Positions 36,092 through 46,226 are shown, counted from the first letter of the stretch. The stretch: 64,000 bases of DNA from an uncultured Gammaproteobacteria bacterium (GCA_905612355.1 CAJQRU010000019.1:20877-84876), one strand, 5' to 3'. Numbers and translations: made by a program. The notes: generated by a model from the sequence alone, not told the origin.

Positions 36092-36123
36092 AAAGGGGTC
36101 ATGTATTACGATGTGACCCCTTT
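36092..36123 (+). terminator. Rho-independent terminator after the cold-shock gene
   Basis: AAAGGGGTCA pairs with TGACCCCTTT (10 bp) around a 12-base loop, followed by ATTTG. This is a good intrinsic-terminator shape for the csp transcript and, being symmetric, could stop traffic from the other strand. Confidence 0.75.
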
Positions 36124-36235
36124 ATTTGACTGCTTGAGTACAGTAGTTAAATAGACACCGTAATATGGGTTCTGTGGGGAAGGATCAACGCCACGGCGTG
36201 TACCTTGCTATGCGATATGCCAATCCTCTTGGCAA

Positions 36236-36265
36236 TCACCCCAACTTTCTCGTTAAATCTTAGCG
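36236..36265 (-). pseudogene. Short recombinase C-terminal scar
   Basis: On the minus strand, ATTTAACGAGAAAGTTGGGG then TGA matches the codons for the (AED)LTRKLG end of the recombinase scars at 34578, 35082 and 62413, with a one-base deletion just upstream. Next to it (36147-36237, minus) the frame VIAKRIGISHSKVHAVA resembles a helix-turn-helix segment and shares GCAAGGTACACG with 62.40 kb. Only about 10 codons support the recombinase call. Confidence 0.4.
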
Positions 36266-36330
36266 AAGCTGTTTTGGCGGGTGAACAAGGGCCCCCCAAA
36301 GCCCTGATTCAGTAAAAAGATCGTACGAGA

Positions 36331-37653
36331 ATGGCATCTATGGCTAACCACGTAACGCTGGGCACCGCTTATCGGTTTTTTATGCCCCTGATCCTGATGA
36401 CTGAACTCAATATGATTTCAAAGTCAGTGATCAATGCTGTATTGGCACGGTCGCCAGATCAGAGTGTGACCTTGGCCGCGTTTCACGTTGCTTTCACTCT
36501 TTATTTTGCGCTTTCGTCAAGTACCGAAGTGGGGTCACTCATTACCCTGGCATACCTAAAGACGAAACGATCGCTAAGACCTGTCTTACGTTTCATGATA
36601 GTGATCGTTGCGGTGCCGTGGGGGATAGCCCAGATGCTTGCGTTCACAAACTTGGGTGACTGGGTTTATGGGGGCATCTTTGGGGCGAGTCAAGAGGTCG
36701 TGTTACAGGCCAAAATTGCGACGTTCATTCTCTCGTTAAGTGCACCAATTCTGCTCATACGCTCGATCTGTTTTGGTCTGATCTTGATGCACCAACGTAC
36801 TATATTTATTACCTATGCTACTTTAGTACGGTTTGTTTCCCTCGCGGTTTCCTTGATCTTGTTGCCCAGGTATTTTACCGGTGCCTCGATAGGGGCGGTT
36901 GCCCTGGTTGTGTGCATGACGGTGGAAATGATTGTCGCTCTGGCGTTTGCTCAAGGGCTATTTCGTGAGTTGCCCCGGGGTGGGGGCGATAGTACTTCCG
37001 ACCCAGTCTTCTGGCGGCAGTGGCGTTTTTCTTGGCCCCTGATGTTGAACGCATCATCGGAAATGGGTGTGGTAGTTGCGATTAGTATTTTTTTGGGCAG
37101 GCTGGCCAATCCCGATCTTGCTTTGGCTGCGTTCAATATAATCTACAGCCTGGTCTGCTTATCGATGAGCCCAATGCGCAACCTGATGCAGACGGCACAA
37201 GCGATCGTCAAGTCCATAAACGATCGGCGGCCACTGTTCGTCTTCGCTCTGCATTTGATAATCTTTTTTGGTCTGGTTGGTATCGTTCTGTTTCATACCC
37301 CGCTGGAAAAGTTTGTTTTGGTTGATTTAATGGGGCTGCAAGTCGAGCTTAGGTATTACTGTCTACCTGCCTTGAAACTCGCATTTCTAATGTCTGTTGC
37401 ATGGGCCTACTCGGCACTCTTCCGTGGGTTGTTAGCGGGTGTGAAAAACACCACGATGCTTGCAGTTTCCGGACTCTCGCGGATTGCTGTGGCGGTTCTG
37501 GTTTGCAGTATTGGGATCGGTATGGCTCAAGTCAGTGGCCCTGTGATTGGCATTGTTGGCTGGATGGCTGGCTACGCGTTGGAGGCCACATTACTTGCTA
37601 TGCATTTAAAGAGTCTGGATCGGCGGCAGGGCAAAGGATCACCGGACCGGTGA
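36331..37653 (+). CDS. MATE-like / ANK-type multidrug or metabolite exporter
   Basis: 440-aa membrane protein with about 12 hydrophobic spans in two related halves. The pattern (YRFFMPLILMTELNMISK at the start; FSWPLMLNASSEMGVVVAIS opening the second half; ALKLAFLMSVAWAYSALFRG late) fits the MOP flippase superfamily, closest in feel to ANK-like or MATE proteins. No signature motif fixes the substrate. ATG 36331 or ATG 36340 could be the start. A 9-codon-scale recombinase scar lies upstream. Single gene. Confidence 0.65.
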   Translation: MASMANHVTLGTAYRFFMPLILMTELNMISKSVINAVLARSPDQSVTLAAFHVAFTLYFALSSSTEVGSLITLAYLKTKRSLRPVLRFMIVIVAVPWGIAQMLAFTNLGDWVYGGIFGASQEVVLQAKIATFILSLSAPILLIRSICFGLILMHQRTIFITYATLVRFVSLAVSLILLPRYFTGASIGAVALVVCMTVEMIVALAFAQGLFRELPRGGGDSTSDPVFWRQWRFSWPLMLNASSEMGVVVAISIFLGRLANPDLALAAFNIIYSLVCLSMSPMRNLMQTAQAIVKSINDRRPLFVFALHLIIFFGLVGIVLFHTPLEKFVLVDLMGLQVELRYYCLPALKLAFLMSVAWAYSALFRGLLAGVKNTTMLAVSGLSRIAVAVLVCSIGIGMAQVSGPVIGIVGWMAGYALEATLLAMHLKSLDRRQGKGSPDR

Positions 37654-37716
37654 TAGAACTTGTAAGATGTTTCTAAATCAAACGGGTATTTGGTGGTTAT
37701 TCCTGAATAAGATTAG

Positions 37717-37764
37717 CTGCGACACCTGATATGTGGTTGATGCATGAATGTCGCAGTTTTCTCT
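37717..37764 (+). terminator. Likely terminator after the MATE-like gene
   Basis: CTGCGACA (37717) pairs with TGTCGCAG (37749) to give an 8-bp stem with a long 24-base loop, followed directly by TTTTCTCT. A TATAAT box lies at 37764-37769, so the promoter of the following lyase gene probably starts right behind it. Confidence 0.55.
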
Positions 37765-37894
37765 ATAATGCGTTTTAGATAAGGATGGTTACTAAAATTC
37801 TGACGTTTCCATGTATCTCCAAGAGATACCACGATATCCATCGGGTCTGAGATCAGAAACATCTATTGATATAGTTTTAGGAGATATTAAAAAC

Positions 37895-38758
37895 ATGCGC
37901 GCAACATCAAAAATGAGAAAACTTCTTTCCGGGGATGGACTTGTGATTGCCGGGGGCGTGAATGATGCTTTAGGGGCTAGGATCATGGAAGAAGCGGGCT
38001 ATGAGGCGATCTACGTATCCGGGTTCTGTGTTGAGGCTAGTTTTGGTTACCCGGATACTGGGATGTTGACGATGACGGAATTTACCGATCGGGCAGCATC
38101 AATCGTTGCGTCTACTGCCTTGCCAGTACTTTGTGACGCTGACACCGGTTTCGGCAATGCTGTGAATGTGGTCAGGACCACTCAGCAGTTTGAAAGGGCC
38201 GGAGTTGCGGGCATCCACTTGGAGGATCAATTGATGCCTAAAAAATGTGGTGCGTTCGCAGGCAAACAACTCATCCCTAAATCTGAAATGATCGGTAAGC
38301 TTCATGCAGCATTGGATTCACGGATAGACCCCGATTTCCTGATCATTGGAAGAACTGATGCGATCAATATGGCAGGCGGTCTCCCTGAGACAATTGAGCG
38401 CGGCTCTTCTTATCTGGAAGCGGGCTGTGATCTGTTATTGGTTACTGTTCCCACGTCGGAAGAGCAGGTGCGAGGAATCTGTGAGGCGTTTCCTGGGCAG
38501 GCAGTCCTGACCATTAATGAATCTGGCGTATCTCCTGCACTACCTTTCCCAAAGTACGAAGAATATGGGCTAAAACTTGGGCTGGTCACGCTCAGTCTGA
38601 CTTTCGCAGCGATTACTGCAATGCGTACAGCTGCGAGGGACATACTTAAAGATCAGGATATTAGTCAAGTGATGGCTCGAAACGATAATTGGGATAGCAT
38701 TCTCGAACTAGTAGGGTTTTCTCACATCAATGAGTTATCAGAGAAGTATCAGTCCTGA
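37895..38758 (+). CDS. Isocitrate lyase / PEP mutase family lyase
   Basis: 287-aa TIM barrel of the ICL/PEPM superfamily. It has VSGFCVEASFGYPD, metal-site DADTGFGNAVNV, HLEDQLMPKKCG with the catalytic KKCG loop seen in lyases, and GRTDA. PKKCG favours a C-C lyase (2-methylisocitrate lyase or dimethylmalate lyase type) over phosphonomutase. TAGGAG before ATG 37895 decides against the upstream start at 37811. It converges on the catabolic locus, 17 bases from the MmgE/PrpD stop. A second paralogue is at 48886. Confidence 0.85.
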   Translation: MRATSKMRKLLSGDGLVIAGGVNDALGARIMEEAGYEAIYVSGFCVEASFGYPDTGMLTMTEFTDRAASIVASTALPVLCDADTGFGNAVNVVRTTQQFERAGVAGIHLEDQLMPKKCGAFAGKQLIPKSEMIGKLHAALDSRIDPDFLIIGRTDAINMAGGLPETIERGSSYLEAGCDLLLVTVPTSEEQVRGICEAFPGQAVLTINESGVSPALPFPKYEEYGLKLGLVTLSLTFAAITAMRTAARDILKDQDISQVMARNDNWDSILELVGFSHINELSEKYQS

Positions 38759-38775
38759 GAAAGGGCTCGCCTTGG

Positions 38776-40164
38776 CTAGCTTGATGTCTGACAGTGGACA
38801 AGACCAACCAACTCACAGGCCAGGTCAATGAGTGAAGAGGGGTCTTTTGCATCGTCTAACAATTTAATATTGTCGACCAGCATTTTAAATGCATGTTCTG
38901 GGATTTTCATCTCTCTGGAAATAACTTGGACCATTTCAATGGCGGATTCCCAATTTAAATCGTAAGCGTCCTGAGGCGTTTCCTCCCGCCAGTGCAGTGT
39001 TTGGCCATCCGCGAGGGTTAGATAAAGTTTTGGCTGATACCGTTGACAATCAGTGTCTGGTACTACATGAATTCGATCCAATAATCCATTGATGCCAGGA
39101 TCATGAAATCTGTTCATGCCCTCATAACTGACTTCTCCCGCTATCCAGGCCAATCCTGCACAAAAAGATGCGCTCATAATTGTTTGGGGAAATGCCTCAA
39201 ATGGTCCTTTATATTGGACACCAAAGAATTCTGCCTCGAAAGGGTGCATATGTATTTGTAATTTCTTTAGTGTCAGATCGTCTATTTTTTCCCTAAGTTC
39301 GATCACTCCCCGGATTATTCCCCGATGAAACTGGCATACTGGATAAGGTTTCATGGCGACATTCATGAATTCGTACTTTTTGCCTAGTTCATCGACCAAG
39401 CGCTGATCATATTGTTTTTCAGTGCTACTAAAAGCTCTATAAAATCCTGCCGGACCGTGCAACGTCTCCCGTGACGCAGTGATTCCTGCTTTAGCATAAG
39501 CTGCGGCACGAACCCCCAGTTGCGCGGCAGTTCCCGCGTGCAGTACGTATTCCTCTGTTCCCCCATTTACGAATTCTCTTAAGCCTGAAGCATAGTTCGC
39601 GGCTAATCGCAGAGCATTGGTAGTTTCGGTGACGTTTAATGACATCAGGCGTGCGGTCGCTGCAGCCGCGCCAAAAACGCCATAGATCGATGTTGTCCGA
39701 AATCCCCGCGCGCTAGCATCGGAAGCGTGATCACGCCCTATACGTAACGCCGTCTCGTACCCGACAATAGTTGATGCAAGCACATCGGCACCCGATTTCG
39801 CCTCTTTTTCGGAGATGGCCAACACCGCAGGTAACACTGCGACCCCTATATGCCCGGCTGGATGGGCATCTTCCTGGAGACGCGTATGCATTAAAGCGCC
39901 GTTGGCGATAACGGAGTTATCTACACTACAGAATCGCCCATCGAACAATCGTCGGGCATCAGATTGGTTTACTGACTCAAGAAGATCTAATGCCGCAACT
40001 ATTTTTGAAACGGCTCGCGATGGTGCACCACCGATACCGATGACAATGCCATATAGAATGGCCGCTTTTGCTTTTTCTACGACAAAAGGTGGATAGTCGG
40101 AATAACGTGATTCAACGACGAAGCGTGAAAGTTGATTGAGTTTATCCATCGAATTCGCGTGCAA
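38776..40164 (-). CDS. MmgE/PrpD family protein
   Basis: 462-aa member of the 2-methylcitrate dehydratase / cis-aconitate decarboxylase fold: helical N-terminal domain with LQEDAHPAGHIGVAVLPA and GYETALRIGR, then AATARLMSL, KPYPVCQFHRG and the C-terminal lid domain. Family members dehydrate or decarboxylate branched tricarboxylates. Last gene of the minus-strand catabolic locus, 65 bases after HyuA. With the two ICL-type lyases it could form a methylcitrate-like cleavage route. Alternative start ATG 40149. Confidence 0.85.
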   Translation of the reverse strand: MHANSMDKLNQLSRFVVESRYSDYPPFVVEKAKAAILYGIVIGIGGAPSRAVSKIVAALDLLESVNQSDARRLFDGRFCSVDNSVIANGALMHTRLQEDAHPAGHIGVAVLPAVLAISEKEAKSGADVLASTIVGYETALRIGRDHASDASARGFRTTSIYGVFGAAAATARLMSLNVTETTNALRLAANYASGLREFVNGGTEEYVLHAGTAAQLGVRAAAYAKAGITASRETLHGPAGFYRAFSSTEKQYDQRLVDELGKKYEFMNVAMKPYPVCQFHRGIIRGVIELREKIDDLTLKKLQIHMHPFEAEFFGVQYKGPFEAFPQTIMSASFCAGLAWIAGEVSYEGMNRFHDPGINGLLDRIHVVPDTDCQRYQPKLYLTLADGQTLHWREETPQDAYDLNWESAIEMVQVISREMKIPEHAFKMLVDNIKLLDDAKDPSSLIDLACELVGLVHCQTSS

Positions 40165-40229
40165 CGCTGCTAAGCAGTTCGTGCAAATTCACGGTGACCA
40201 ATATTGGCACACGTCCTGGTAGAACAGGG

Positions 40230-42365
40230 TTAGGTAACCGCAAGATTGATTATCATATTCCAGTTCTTGCCGATGTGGACTGTCCATCCGGGAGGCACCA
40301 GAGTTGTTGAGTCATATTCTTCGACAATAATAGGTCCTGATAATGGCTCCGCGCTCAACTGTGTTCGAGTAACAATCTTAGTATTAATCGGTCCCGTTTG
40401 AGGGTCTATAACTATTTTCCTTGCACTATTATTTTCTGCTGGGTTTGTATCTTGGTAGTCCCACGCATGGTCGTGAGCGACTTCACGCGAAACGCGTGCC
40501 AGCATGCGGCAATTTACGATCTCGAAAACAGTTGACGAACCTCGGTGCCCATAGGTGCGCTCAAACTCTTTTTCAAAAGATGCGGTGGCTTCAGTAATTA
40601 AATTGTGGTCAATTGCAAAGTCGGTTAGTGGTATCGTTATTTCCGAACTTTGCCCTAGATAGCGAATGTCCATGAAGGCAGAACAATGAACGCTGCTTTC
40701 ATCAAAACCTTCTTGTTTGGCTCGAGAAATCACTTCAATGTTCATTTGTTCGAAAACAGATTGCAACAAGGGGATCTGTAATTTATCGGTGGGCATGACT
40801 ACAGATCTGATCGTGTGGTGTTCGACCTGGGCTTCTAGGAGACCGAACGCGCTAAACAAGCCTGGAGCTGGGGGAACAATTACTGTTGTAATATTCAAGG
40901 ATTGCGCAACATCGCAGGCGTGCAACGGTCCAGCTCCACCAAAGGCCATAAGAACGAATTCCGCTGGGTCGCGCCCTCTCTCGACCGAAACAGATTTTAT
41001 CGCTCGCACCATATTAGAATTTGCGATCGTGTAGACACCATGTGCGGCTTCCAACACATCGAGGCCTGTGGGTTTGGCGATGTGTTCGGAAACTGCGGCC
41101 TCAGCTAAAGATGGGTTAATTTTTAAAGCACCGCCTGCTAACGAATCTGGATTGAGATATCCAAGGACGAGATTAGCGTCGGTTACAGTTGGATATTGGT
41201 TCCCGAAGCCATAGCACGCGGGTCCGGGGTCAGCTCCAGCACTGTGCGGTCCTACTCGAACGGCACCAGCGGTATCGACTTGGGCGATACTGCCACCGCC
41301 GGCGCCGACTTCAGAAATATCAACCACGGGGATTCGTAACAGATAACCGTTACCCCGGACCAGACGACTACTCACTGATATAGGAGAACCCACTTCATAT
41401 TCACCCGCCCGTAGAATTTCACCTTGCTCAATAATGGAAGCCTTGGTTGTGGTTCCACCCATATCTAGAGTGATGACGTTAGGATAGTTGCCTTTCCTAG
41501 CCACTTCGGCCGCCGCAATCACCCCGGCTGCCGGACCCGACTCAATGATGGTTACTGGTTGTTTGCTCGCCGTGACCGATGGTATGAGTCCACCGTTAGA
41601 TTGCATCACCAGTATAGGCGCAGATACGGATAACCTTTTCAAGTTCTCACGCAGTTCATCAAGGTAGTGCCCAATGAGGGGTGCTACATAGGCATTGACG
41701 ACCGTTGTACTGGTTCTTTCGAACTCCTTTATTTCAGGTAGCACCTCATGCGATAGAGAGACATATACATCCGGCAGCTCGTTTCGAATGGTTTCACCGA
41801 TCTCTTGTTCGTGCGATCGATTCATGTAGGAGTGCAACAGGCACACCGCTACAGATGTGACGGATGCGTCACGTAACCGCTGTATGGCATCGTGTAAAGA
41901 GGACTTGTCAAGAGGTGTTGAAATGTTACCGGCAGCATCTACTCGTTCGTTAACTTCACATCGAAGAAAACGATCCACTAGGGGCGCTGGCTTTTGCCAG
42001 TTCAGATCATAGGAGAAGGGTATTCGAATGCGGCGAAGTTCGAGAACATCTCGAAACCCCTTAGTCGTAATAAGACCTGTCCGTGCTCCTTTCCGTTCCA
42101 GAATAGCATTCGTAGCGACAGTAGTCGCATGCACTATTTCATCAACTGATTCCCCATCAATGTTTTTTTGAGACAGGTATTTCTCGATTCCAGACACTAT
42201 CGCCCTGGAATAATCATCAGGTGTGGATGGAACTTTCAGTTTATCGAGATGCTGATCGGCATTTGTGAATACCAAGTCAGTGAAAGTGCCGCCAATATCG
42301 ACACCCACTCGCATTCCTGAGGGTAGAGGTATCATAGTTTCCGGTTTAGTTTGACTCTTTTTCAT
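40230..42365 (-). CDS. hyuA: Hydantoinase/oxoprolinase subunit A (HyuA)
   Basis: 711-aa ATP-dependent subunit: N-terminal ASKHA phosphate loop GVDIGGTFTDLVF, DEIVHATTVATNAILERKGA, the second ATP site TLDMGGTTTKASII, and GAGGGSIAQVD. Family members (N-methylhydantoinase A, acetophenone carboxylase, 5-oxoprolinase) activate a lactam, imide or ketone with ATP. The start overlaps HyuB by 20 bases; ATG 42314 (MRVGVDIGG) is an alternative. HyuB is the partner. Substrate unknown. Confidence 0.93.
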   Translation of the reverse strand: MKKSQTKPETMIPLPSGMRVGVDIGGTFTDLVFTNADQHLDKLKVPSTPDDYSRAIVSGIEKYLSQKNIDGESVDEIVHATTVATNAILERKGARTGLITTKGFRDVLELRRIRIPFSYDLNWQKPAPLVDRFLRCEVNERVDAAGNISTPLDKSSLHDAIQRLRDASVTSVAVCLLHSYMNRSHEQEIGETIRNELPDVYVSLSHEVLPEIKEFERTSTTVVNAYVAPLIGHYLDELRENLKRLSVSAPILVMQSNGGLIPSVTASKQPVTIIESGPAAGVIAAAEVARKGNYPNVITLDMGGTTTKASIIEQGEILRAGEYEVGSPISVSSRLVRGNGYLLRIPVVDISEVGAGGGSIAQVDTAGAVRVGPHSAGADPGPACYGFGNQYPTVTDANLVLGYLNPDSLAGGALKINPSLAEAAVSEHIAKPTGLDVLEAAHGVYTIANSNMVRAIKSVSVERGRDPAEFVLMAFGGAGPLHACDVAQSLNITTVIVPPAPGLFSAFGLLEAQVEHHTIRSVVMPTDKLQIPLLQSVFEQMNIEVISRAKQEGFDESSVHCSAFMDIRYLGQSSEITIPLTDFAIDHNLITEATASFEKEFERTYGHRGSSTVFEIVNCRMLARVSREVAHDHAWDYQDTNPAENNSARKIVIDPQTGPINTKIVTRTQLSAEPLSGPIIVEEYDSTTLVPPGWTVHIGKNWNMIINLAVT

Positions 42366-44100
42366 GGGCTCCCCGGAGGATTTCGGTCGCGGGTTCGTCG
42401 ACAGACCACGGCGGGCCGTTCAGGCAGACGCCGTACATTTCCTCAGCGGCTTCTTTGGTCACTTTGTCATTGATGACATCCGATAAAACCAGGCTGGGGT
42501 CTCGTTCAAAAGGACTTCCATAACCGCCAGACCCGGCGGTCGTGTGGCAGATAGATTGTCCCTTTTTTATCTGTCGCACGAATTTTGTGGGTAATTGTTC
42601 AGAACAACCTTGCTCAATTAGTTCGTTGTTAGAGGGCGCGCCTGATTTACCACCGTAAAGTCCATACGGGGGATGCATACGACGATCAGATCGAAGTTGA
42701 ATTGTTGCGGACTCGCCCAGATACGTAAGCTGTCTGCGTACAGCCATTCCACCGCGCCACTTACCAGCTCCTCCGCTGTCTGTTACTAATTCATATTTAT
42801 CTACTTGCAGGGGGGATTGTTTCTCTACCATCTCGCATGGTGCATTCCCTACGTTTGCTGCAGGATTCGCTACACCGTCCAAACCATCACGATTCAGGCC
42901 TCCCCCCCAGTTGCCCATCACAGCCTCTCGAAACATATTGAAGCGCCCATCAATGTCGTAGCCAGAAATACTGTAACTCGTCGTGCCTCCCTCACCGGGT
43001 GCTCTTATGCGCTTCGGCACGGCGAAAGAAAGTGCACCAGTGATGGCATCTATAACTCGAAAGCCAGTCACGCCACGGGCTGCACAGGCACCCGGAGCCC
43101 GGGGATTGAGAATCGACCCCAGTTCCGCTTTGACAGCCACGGGGCGAAAAAATCCGGAATTGTTAGGGGCATCCGATGACATCACCGATCTCAATGAAAA
43201 ATACACAGATGACTTTACGAACGACATTGTGCAGTTGATGGCACCCTGTACCTGTTTAGCACTACCCTGAAAGTCGAACAGAATTTCGTCGTGAGTTACT
43301 TCGATGCGAACTTTGATTGGTATGGGTATACCCATATTGACACCATCATCGTCAAGAAAATCTTCGAACTTATATGTGCCATCGGGTATAGAGAGAATGG
43401 TGTTTCGTGCTGCCCGTTCACTGTAGTTGAGTAGTTCATCGAAATACTCCTCTAGCATGTCGATGCCGTATTTGTCTGCCAATTCCTGTATGCCGCGCTC
43501 TCCAATTCGGCAGGCTGCATATTGGGCATCCAGGTCACCTTCCACGACATCTGGAATGCGGACATTCAGCCGGATGATCCGCAATAGCATATCGTTCCGT
43601 TTGCCTTTCTCGTATAACTTGACGATAGGTATGCGTAAGCCCTCCTGAAAGATTTCAGTCGAGTCCGCTGCGCTGGATCCCGGAACACGGCCACCCATGT
43701 CATTGAAATGAGCGACGAGAACAACAAATCCCAACATATAGTCATTTCTGAATACCGGCATGAACATAAAAATATCTGGGAGATGCATGCCTCCCGCTAC
43801 ATAAGGATCATTCAGAATGACGACATCACCGGCGACAAAATCGTCGCCTAAATGTTCTAAGACCTTATCCATTGCGTCCGGAATCGATCCAAGATGCAGG
43901 GGTAGACTAAGGCCTTGTGCAATCATTCTGCCCTGTCTGTCGCAAAAGGCGCTCGACAAATCCATGGTGTCTTTCATGATGGACGAATAGGCTGTTCGAA
44001 CCACAGTAAGCACCATCTCGTCAACAACAGAACCTATCGCGTTTTTAATTAATTCCAAGTGAACTGGATTAAACCCTGAATTATTTTTTGTGGCGGTCAT
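42346..44100 (-). CDS. hyuB: Hydantoinase/oxoprolinase subunit B (HyuB)
   Basis: 584-aa B-subunit: DEMVLTVVRTAYSSIMKDTMD and SSAFCDRQGRMIAQG at the start, GDVVILNDPYVAGGMHLPD, LVAHFNDMGGRVPGS, and near the C-terminus HTTAGSGGYGSPFERDP. It is the partner of HyuA in an ATP-dependent hydrolase or carboxylase. It lies after TctA with a 49-base gap and overlaps HyuA. Complete length. Substrate specificity is not visible; the neighbouring transporter family suggests a small carboxylate-bearing compound. Confidence 0.93.
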   Translation of the reverse strand: MTATKNNSGFNPVHLELIKNAIGSVVDEMVLTVVRTAYSSIMKDTMDLSSAFCDRQGRMIAQGLSLPLHLGSIPDAMDKVLEHLGDDFVAGDVVILNDPYVAGGMHLPDIFMFMPVFRNDYMLGFVVLVAHFNDMGGRVPGSSAADSTEIFQEGLRIPIVKLYEKGKRNDMLLRIIRLNVRIPDVVEGDLDAQYAACRIGERGIQELADKYGIDMLEEYFDELLNYSERAARNTILSIPDGTYKFEDFLDDDGVNMGIPIPIKVRIEVTHDEILFDFQGSAKQVQGAINCTMSFVKSSVYFSLRSVMSSDAPNNSGFFRPVAVKAELGSILNPRAPGACAARGVTGFRVIDAITGALSFAVPKRIRAPGEGGTTSYSISGYDIDGRFNMFREAVMGNWGGGLNRDGLDGVANPAANVGNAPCEMVEKQSPLQVDKYELVTDSGGAGKWRGGMAVRRQLTYLGESATIQLRSDRRMHPPYGLYGGKSGAPSNNELIEQGCSEQLPTKFVRQIKKGQSICHTTAGSGGYGSPFERDPSLVLSDVINDKVTKEAAEEMYGVCLNGPPWSVDEPATEILRGAHEKESN

Positions 44101-44149
44101 AAGGTGAGAATCCCTTAAGCGATACAGGTCTGTGAAATGCAGATGTGGG

Positions 44150-45661
44150 TTAGTTTGGGTCTTCGTCCGCGAAATTCTTCTTTCGGTATCCTAACAACCA
44201 CGCTGTTAATTGGAGCACGATAATAATCACGAGAACACACAAGAAAACGGCTGACGATGCGCTTTCAATAAAGATGGAGAAGTCGCCGTCTGAGATAGTC
44301 AGTGATCTGCGGAACGCCAGTTCAATTCTGTCGCCAAGAATGACTGCAAGAAGTAAGGGCGCCACGTCGAATTTCATCTTACGCAACAAATAGCCCAGTG
44401 CTCCGAAAATCGCCATTAACCAGATCTCATAAGCGCTTGCGTTCACTGTATATACGCCGATAACACTGATGACAATTACCACCGGTGCGAGATAGCCATA
44501 CGGTATACGTAGCAAGTTGACAAACAGTCCAACTAAGGGAAGGTTGAGAATCACCAGAATTACGTTTCCTATATACATGCTGGCGATTAGTCCCCAGAAA
44601 ACCTCAGGGTGGTCATTGATTAATTGGGGGCCAGGCTCTATGCCATGAATCATTAGTGCGGACAACAGGATAGCCGTAGCGGGGATCGAAGGGATGCCCA
44701 GAACGAGTAGAGGAATCATTGAGGTTCCAGTTGTTGCATTGTTTGCCGTTTCAGGACCGGCGACGCCTTCTATTCTTCCCTTACCAAATTCTTCCGGGAA
44801 CTTTGACAGCTTTTTCTCTAACGCATACGAGACGAAGGTTGAAATGACATGTGAAATACCAGGCACGATTCCGAATAGACAGCCGATCACGGTGCCACGG
44901 CCAACTGCGGGTGCTGAGTCTTTGAGGTCTTTGAGAGTTGGCGTGAGGCTTTTGAAGGTCGGTTTTATGGGGCGCAGGTCAGCGACTTTTTCAAGATTAA
45001 GGAGTATCTCGCTAATTCCAAAAAGACCCAACGCCATTGCGACAAAACTCATGCCATCCATAACATGCAAACTGCCGTAGGTGAATCGGGCAACACCACT
45101 CATGGCATCGAGTCCGACAGTTCCTAACAACAATCCTGCAACGATCATGGTAAAGGTCTTTAAGGTAGAGCTGGAACCGACGAGTCCCATGAGTATCAGT
45201 GCCACCACCATAAGGCTAAAGGTCGCGGGTGGCCCAACGGTAAGCATTAGTTCCGAGAGTAGGGGAGCAAACAACATGAGTACCAAGACGCTAACGGTGC
45301 CGCCGAACCAGCTTCCAAGGGCAGAGACGACCAATGCAGGGCCGGCACGACCTTTTTTGGCCATCTCGTGGCCATCAATACATGTAATGACCGATGCGGC
45401 TTCTCCGGGTATTCTGACCAGGATAGAAGTTGTGGATCCCCCATACATGGCGCCGTAAAAGATTCCTGCAAGCATGATGATTGCGCTATTGGGGTCTAGT
45501 TTGAACGTGAGCGGTAATAGCAGAGCGAGGCCTGCCATTGGACCAAGTCCAGGCAGTACGCCAACAATCGTCCCCCATAAGACACCGACCACACAGTAGA
45601 AGATATTCCACGGTTCCAGTGCGACAGAGAATCCATTGGCGAGTGAGAGAATTGTGTCCAT
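44150..45661 (-). CDS. tctA: Tripartite tricarboxylate transporter large permease TctA
   Basis: 503-aa membrane protein, 11-12 spans, with the TctA motif GLGPMAGLALLLPLTF in the first half, FGAMYGGSTTSILVRIPGE-type loop (here FYGAMYGGSTTSILVRIPGE), and GTSMIPLLVLGIPSIPATA in the second half. It forms the channel with TctB and receives substrate from TctC. TctB precedes it by 25 bases. Confidence 0.95.
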   Translation of the reverse strand: MDTILSLANGFSVALEPWNIFYCVVGVLWGTIVGVLPGLGPMAGLALLLPLTFKLDPNSAIIMLAGIFYGAMYGGSTTSILVRIPGEAASVITCIDGHEMAKKGRAGPALVVSALGSWFGGTVSVLVLMLFAPLLSELMLTVGPPATFSLMVVALILMGLVGSSSTLKTFTMIVAGLLLGTVGLDAMSGVARFTYGSLHVMDGMSFVAMALGLFGISEILLNLEKVADLRPIKPTFKSLTPTLKDLKDSAPAVGRGTVIGCLFGIVPGISHVISTFVSYALEKKLSKFPEEFGKGRIEGVAGPETANNATTGTSMIPLLVLGIPSIPATAILLSALMIHGIEPGPQLINDHPEVFWGLIASMYIGNVILVILNLPLVGLFVNLLRIPYGYLAPVVIVISVIGVYTVNASAYEIWLMAIFGALGYLLRKMKFDVAPLLLAVILGDRIELAFRRSLTISDGDFSIFIESASSAVFLCVLVIIIVLQLTAWLLGYRKKNFADEDPN

Positions 45662-45686
45662 TTGTTAATTTCTATAAGCAGTATCT

Positions 45687-46163
45687 TTACAGGGCTATTA
45701 AAGGCCCCATTGGTAAAGTGACACCAATCAAGTATTCAAAAAAAACATACAGGCCAATTACAGTTAATGCCGCTCGCAATGCCGATTTGAGCCAGGATGA
45801 TTCTGTAAAGACCTTGAACGTAACGAACAGAAAAACCCCCATGGTGATCACAAACCCAAGAAGATCTAGTAGAAGCGCAATTCCTACGAGACCTGCTAGA
45901 GCGAGGAATATATTTTTATCGCCAAGAACAATGGACTCGGTGTCCTCATCTTTATGCGTCAACAACCAGGTAACGCGGTAGATTGCCATAAGAGCCATTG
46001 GAATAATGAGGGCCAGTGGAAAGACACCTGCTCCAGGGAGGTTAATTTTCCCCATCGGCATGTGAATGGTTTCATAAAATAGATGTGCCAACCCCACCAC
46101 TATCAAGGGCCAAAACGACAACTCTAAATGACGCGCACGCAGGGTGAGTTTCATATGTATCAT
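45687..46163 (-). CDS. tctB: Tripartite tricarboxylate transporter small permease TctB
   Basis: 158-aa protein with four hydrophobic spans: FWPLIVVGLAHLFYETIHMP near the start, FPLALIIPMALMAIYRVTWLL, the middle pair IFLALAGLVGIALLLDLLGF and VITMGVFLFVTFKVF, and the end YVFFEYLIGVTLPMGPL. Length and span order match TctB. It follows the 85-aa orphan by 63 bases and precedes TctA. Confidence 0.88.
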   Translation of the reverse strand: MIHMKLTLRARHLELSFWPLIVVGLAHLFYETIHMPMGKINLPGAGVFPLALIIPMALMAIYRVTWLLTHKDEDTESIVLGDKNIFLALAGLVGIALLLDLLGFVITMGVFLFVTFKVFTESSWLKSALRAALTVIGLYVFFEYLIGVTLPMGPLIAL

Positions 46164-46226
46164 CGAGAGACAGTACGCCGCGTTTTCTATTAAAAAGAGG
46201 TAATCGGTATGTGAATGGATCGTTCG

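Noticed and set aside
34784..36330. Toxin-antitoxin or phage-defence island around the recombinase scars
   Set aside because: The genes present (monooxygenase-like, Lys-rich small protein, cold-shock protein) show no toxin, antitoxin or nuclease motifs.
37895..38758. Phosphonate biosynthesis (PEP mutase)
   Set aside because: The active loop reads PKKCG, typical of C-C lyases in the superfamily, and no phosphonopyruvate decarboxylase or transaminase is nearby.
40230..44100. Methylhydantoin pathway assigned by HyuA/HyuB names
   Set aside because: The family also includes oxoprolinases and acetophenone or acetone carboxylases; nothing here fixes hydantoin as substrate.
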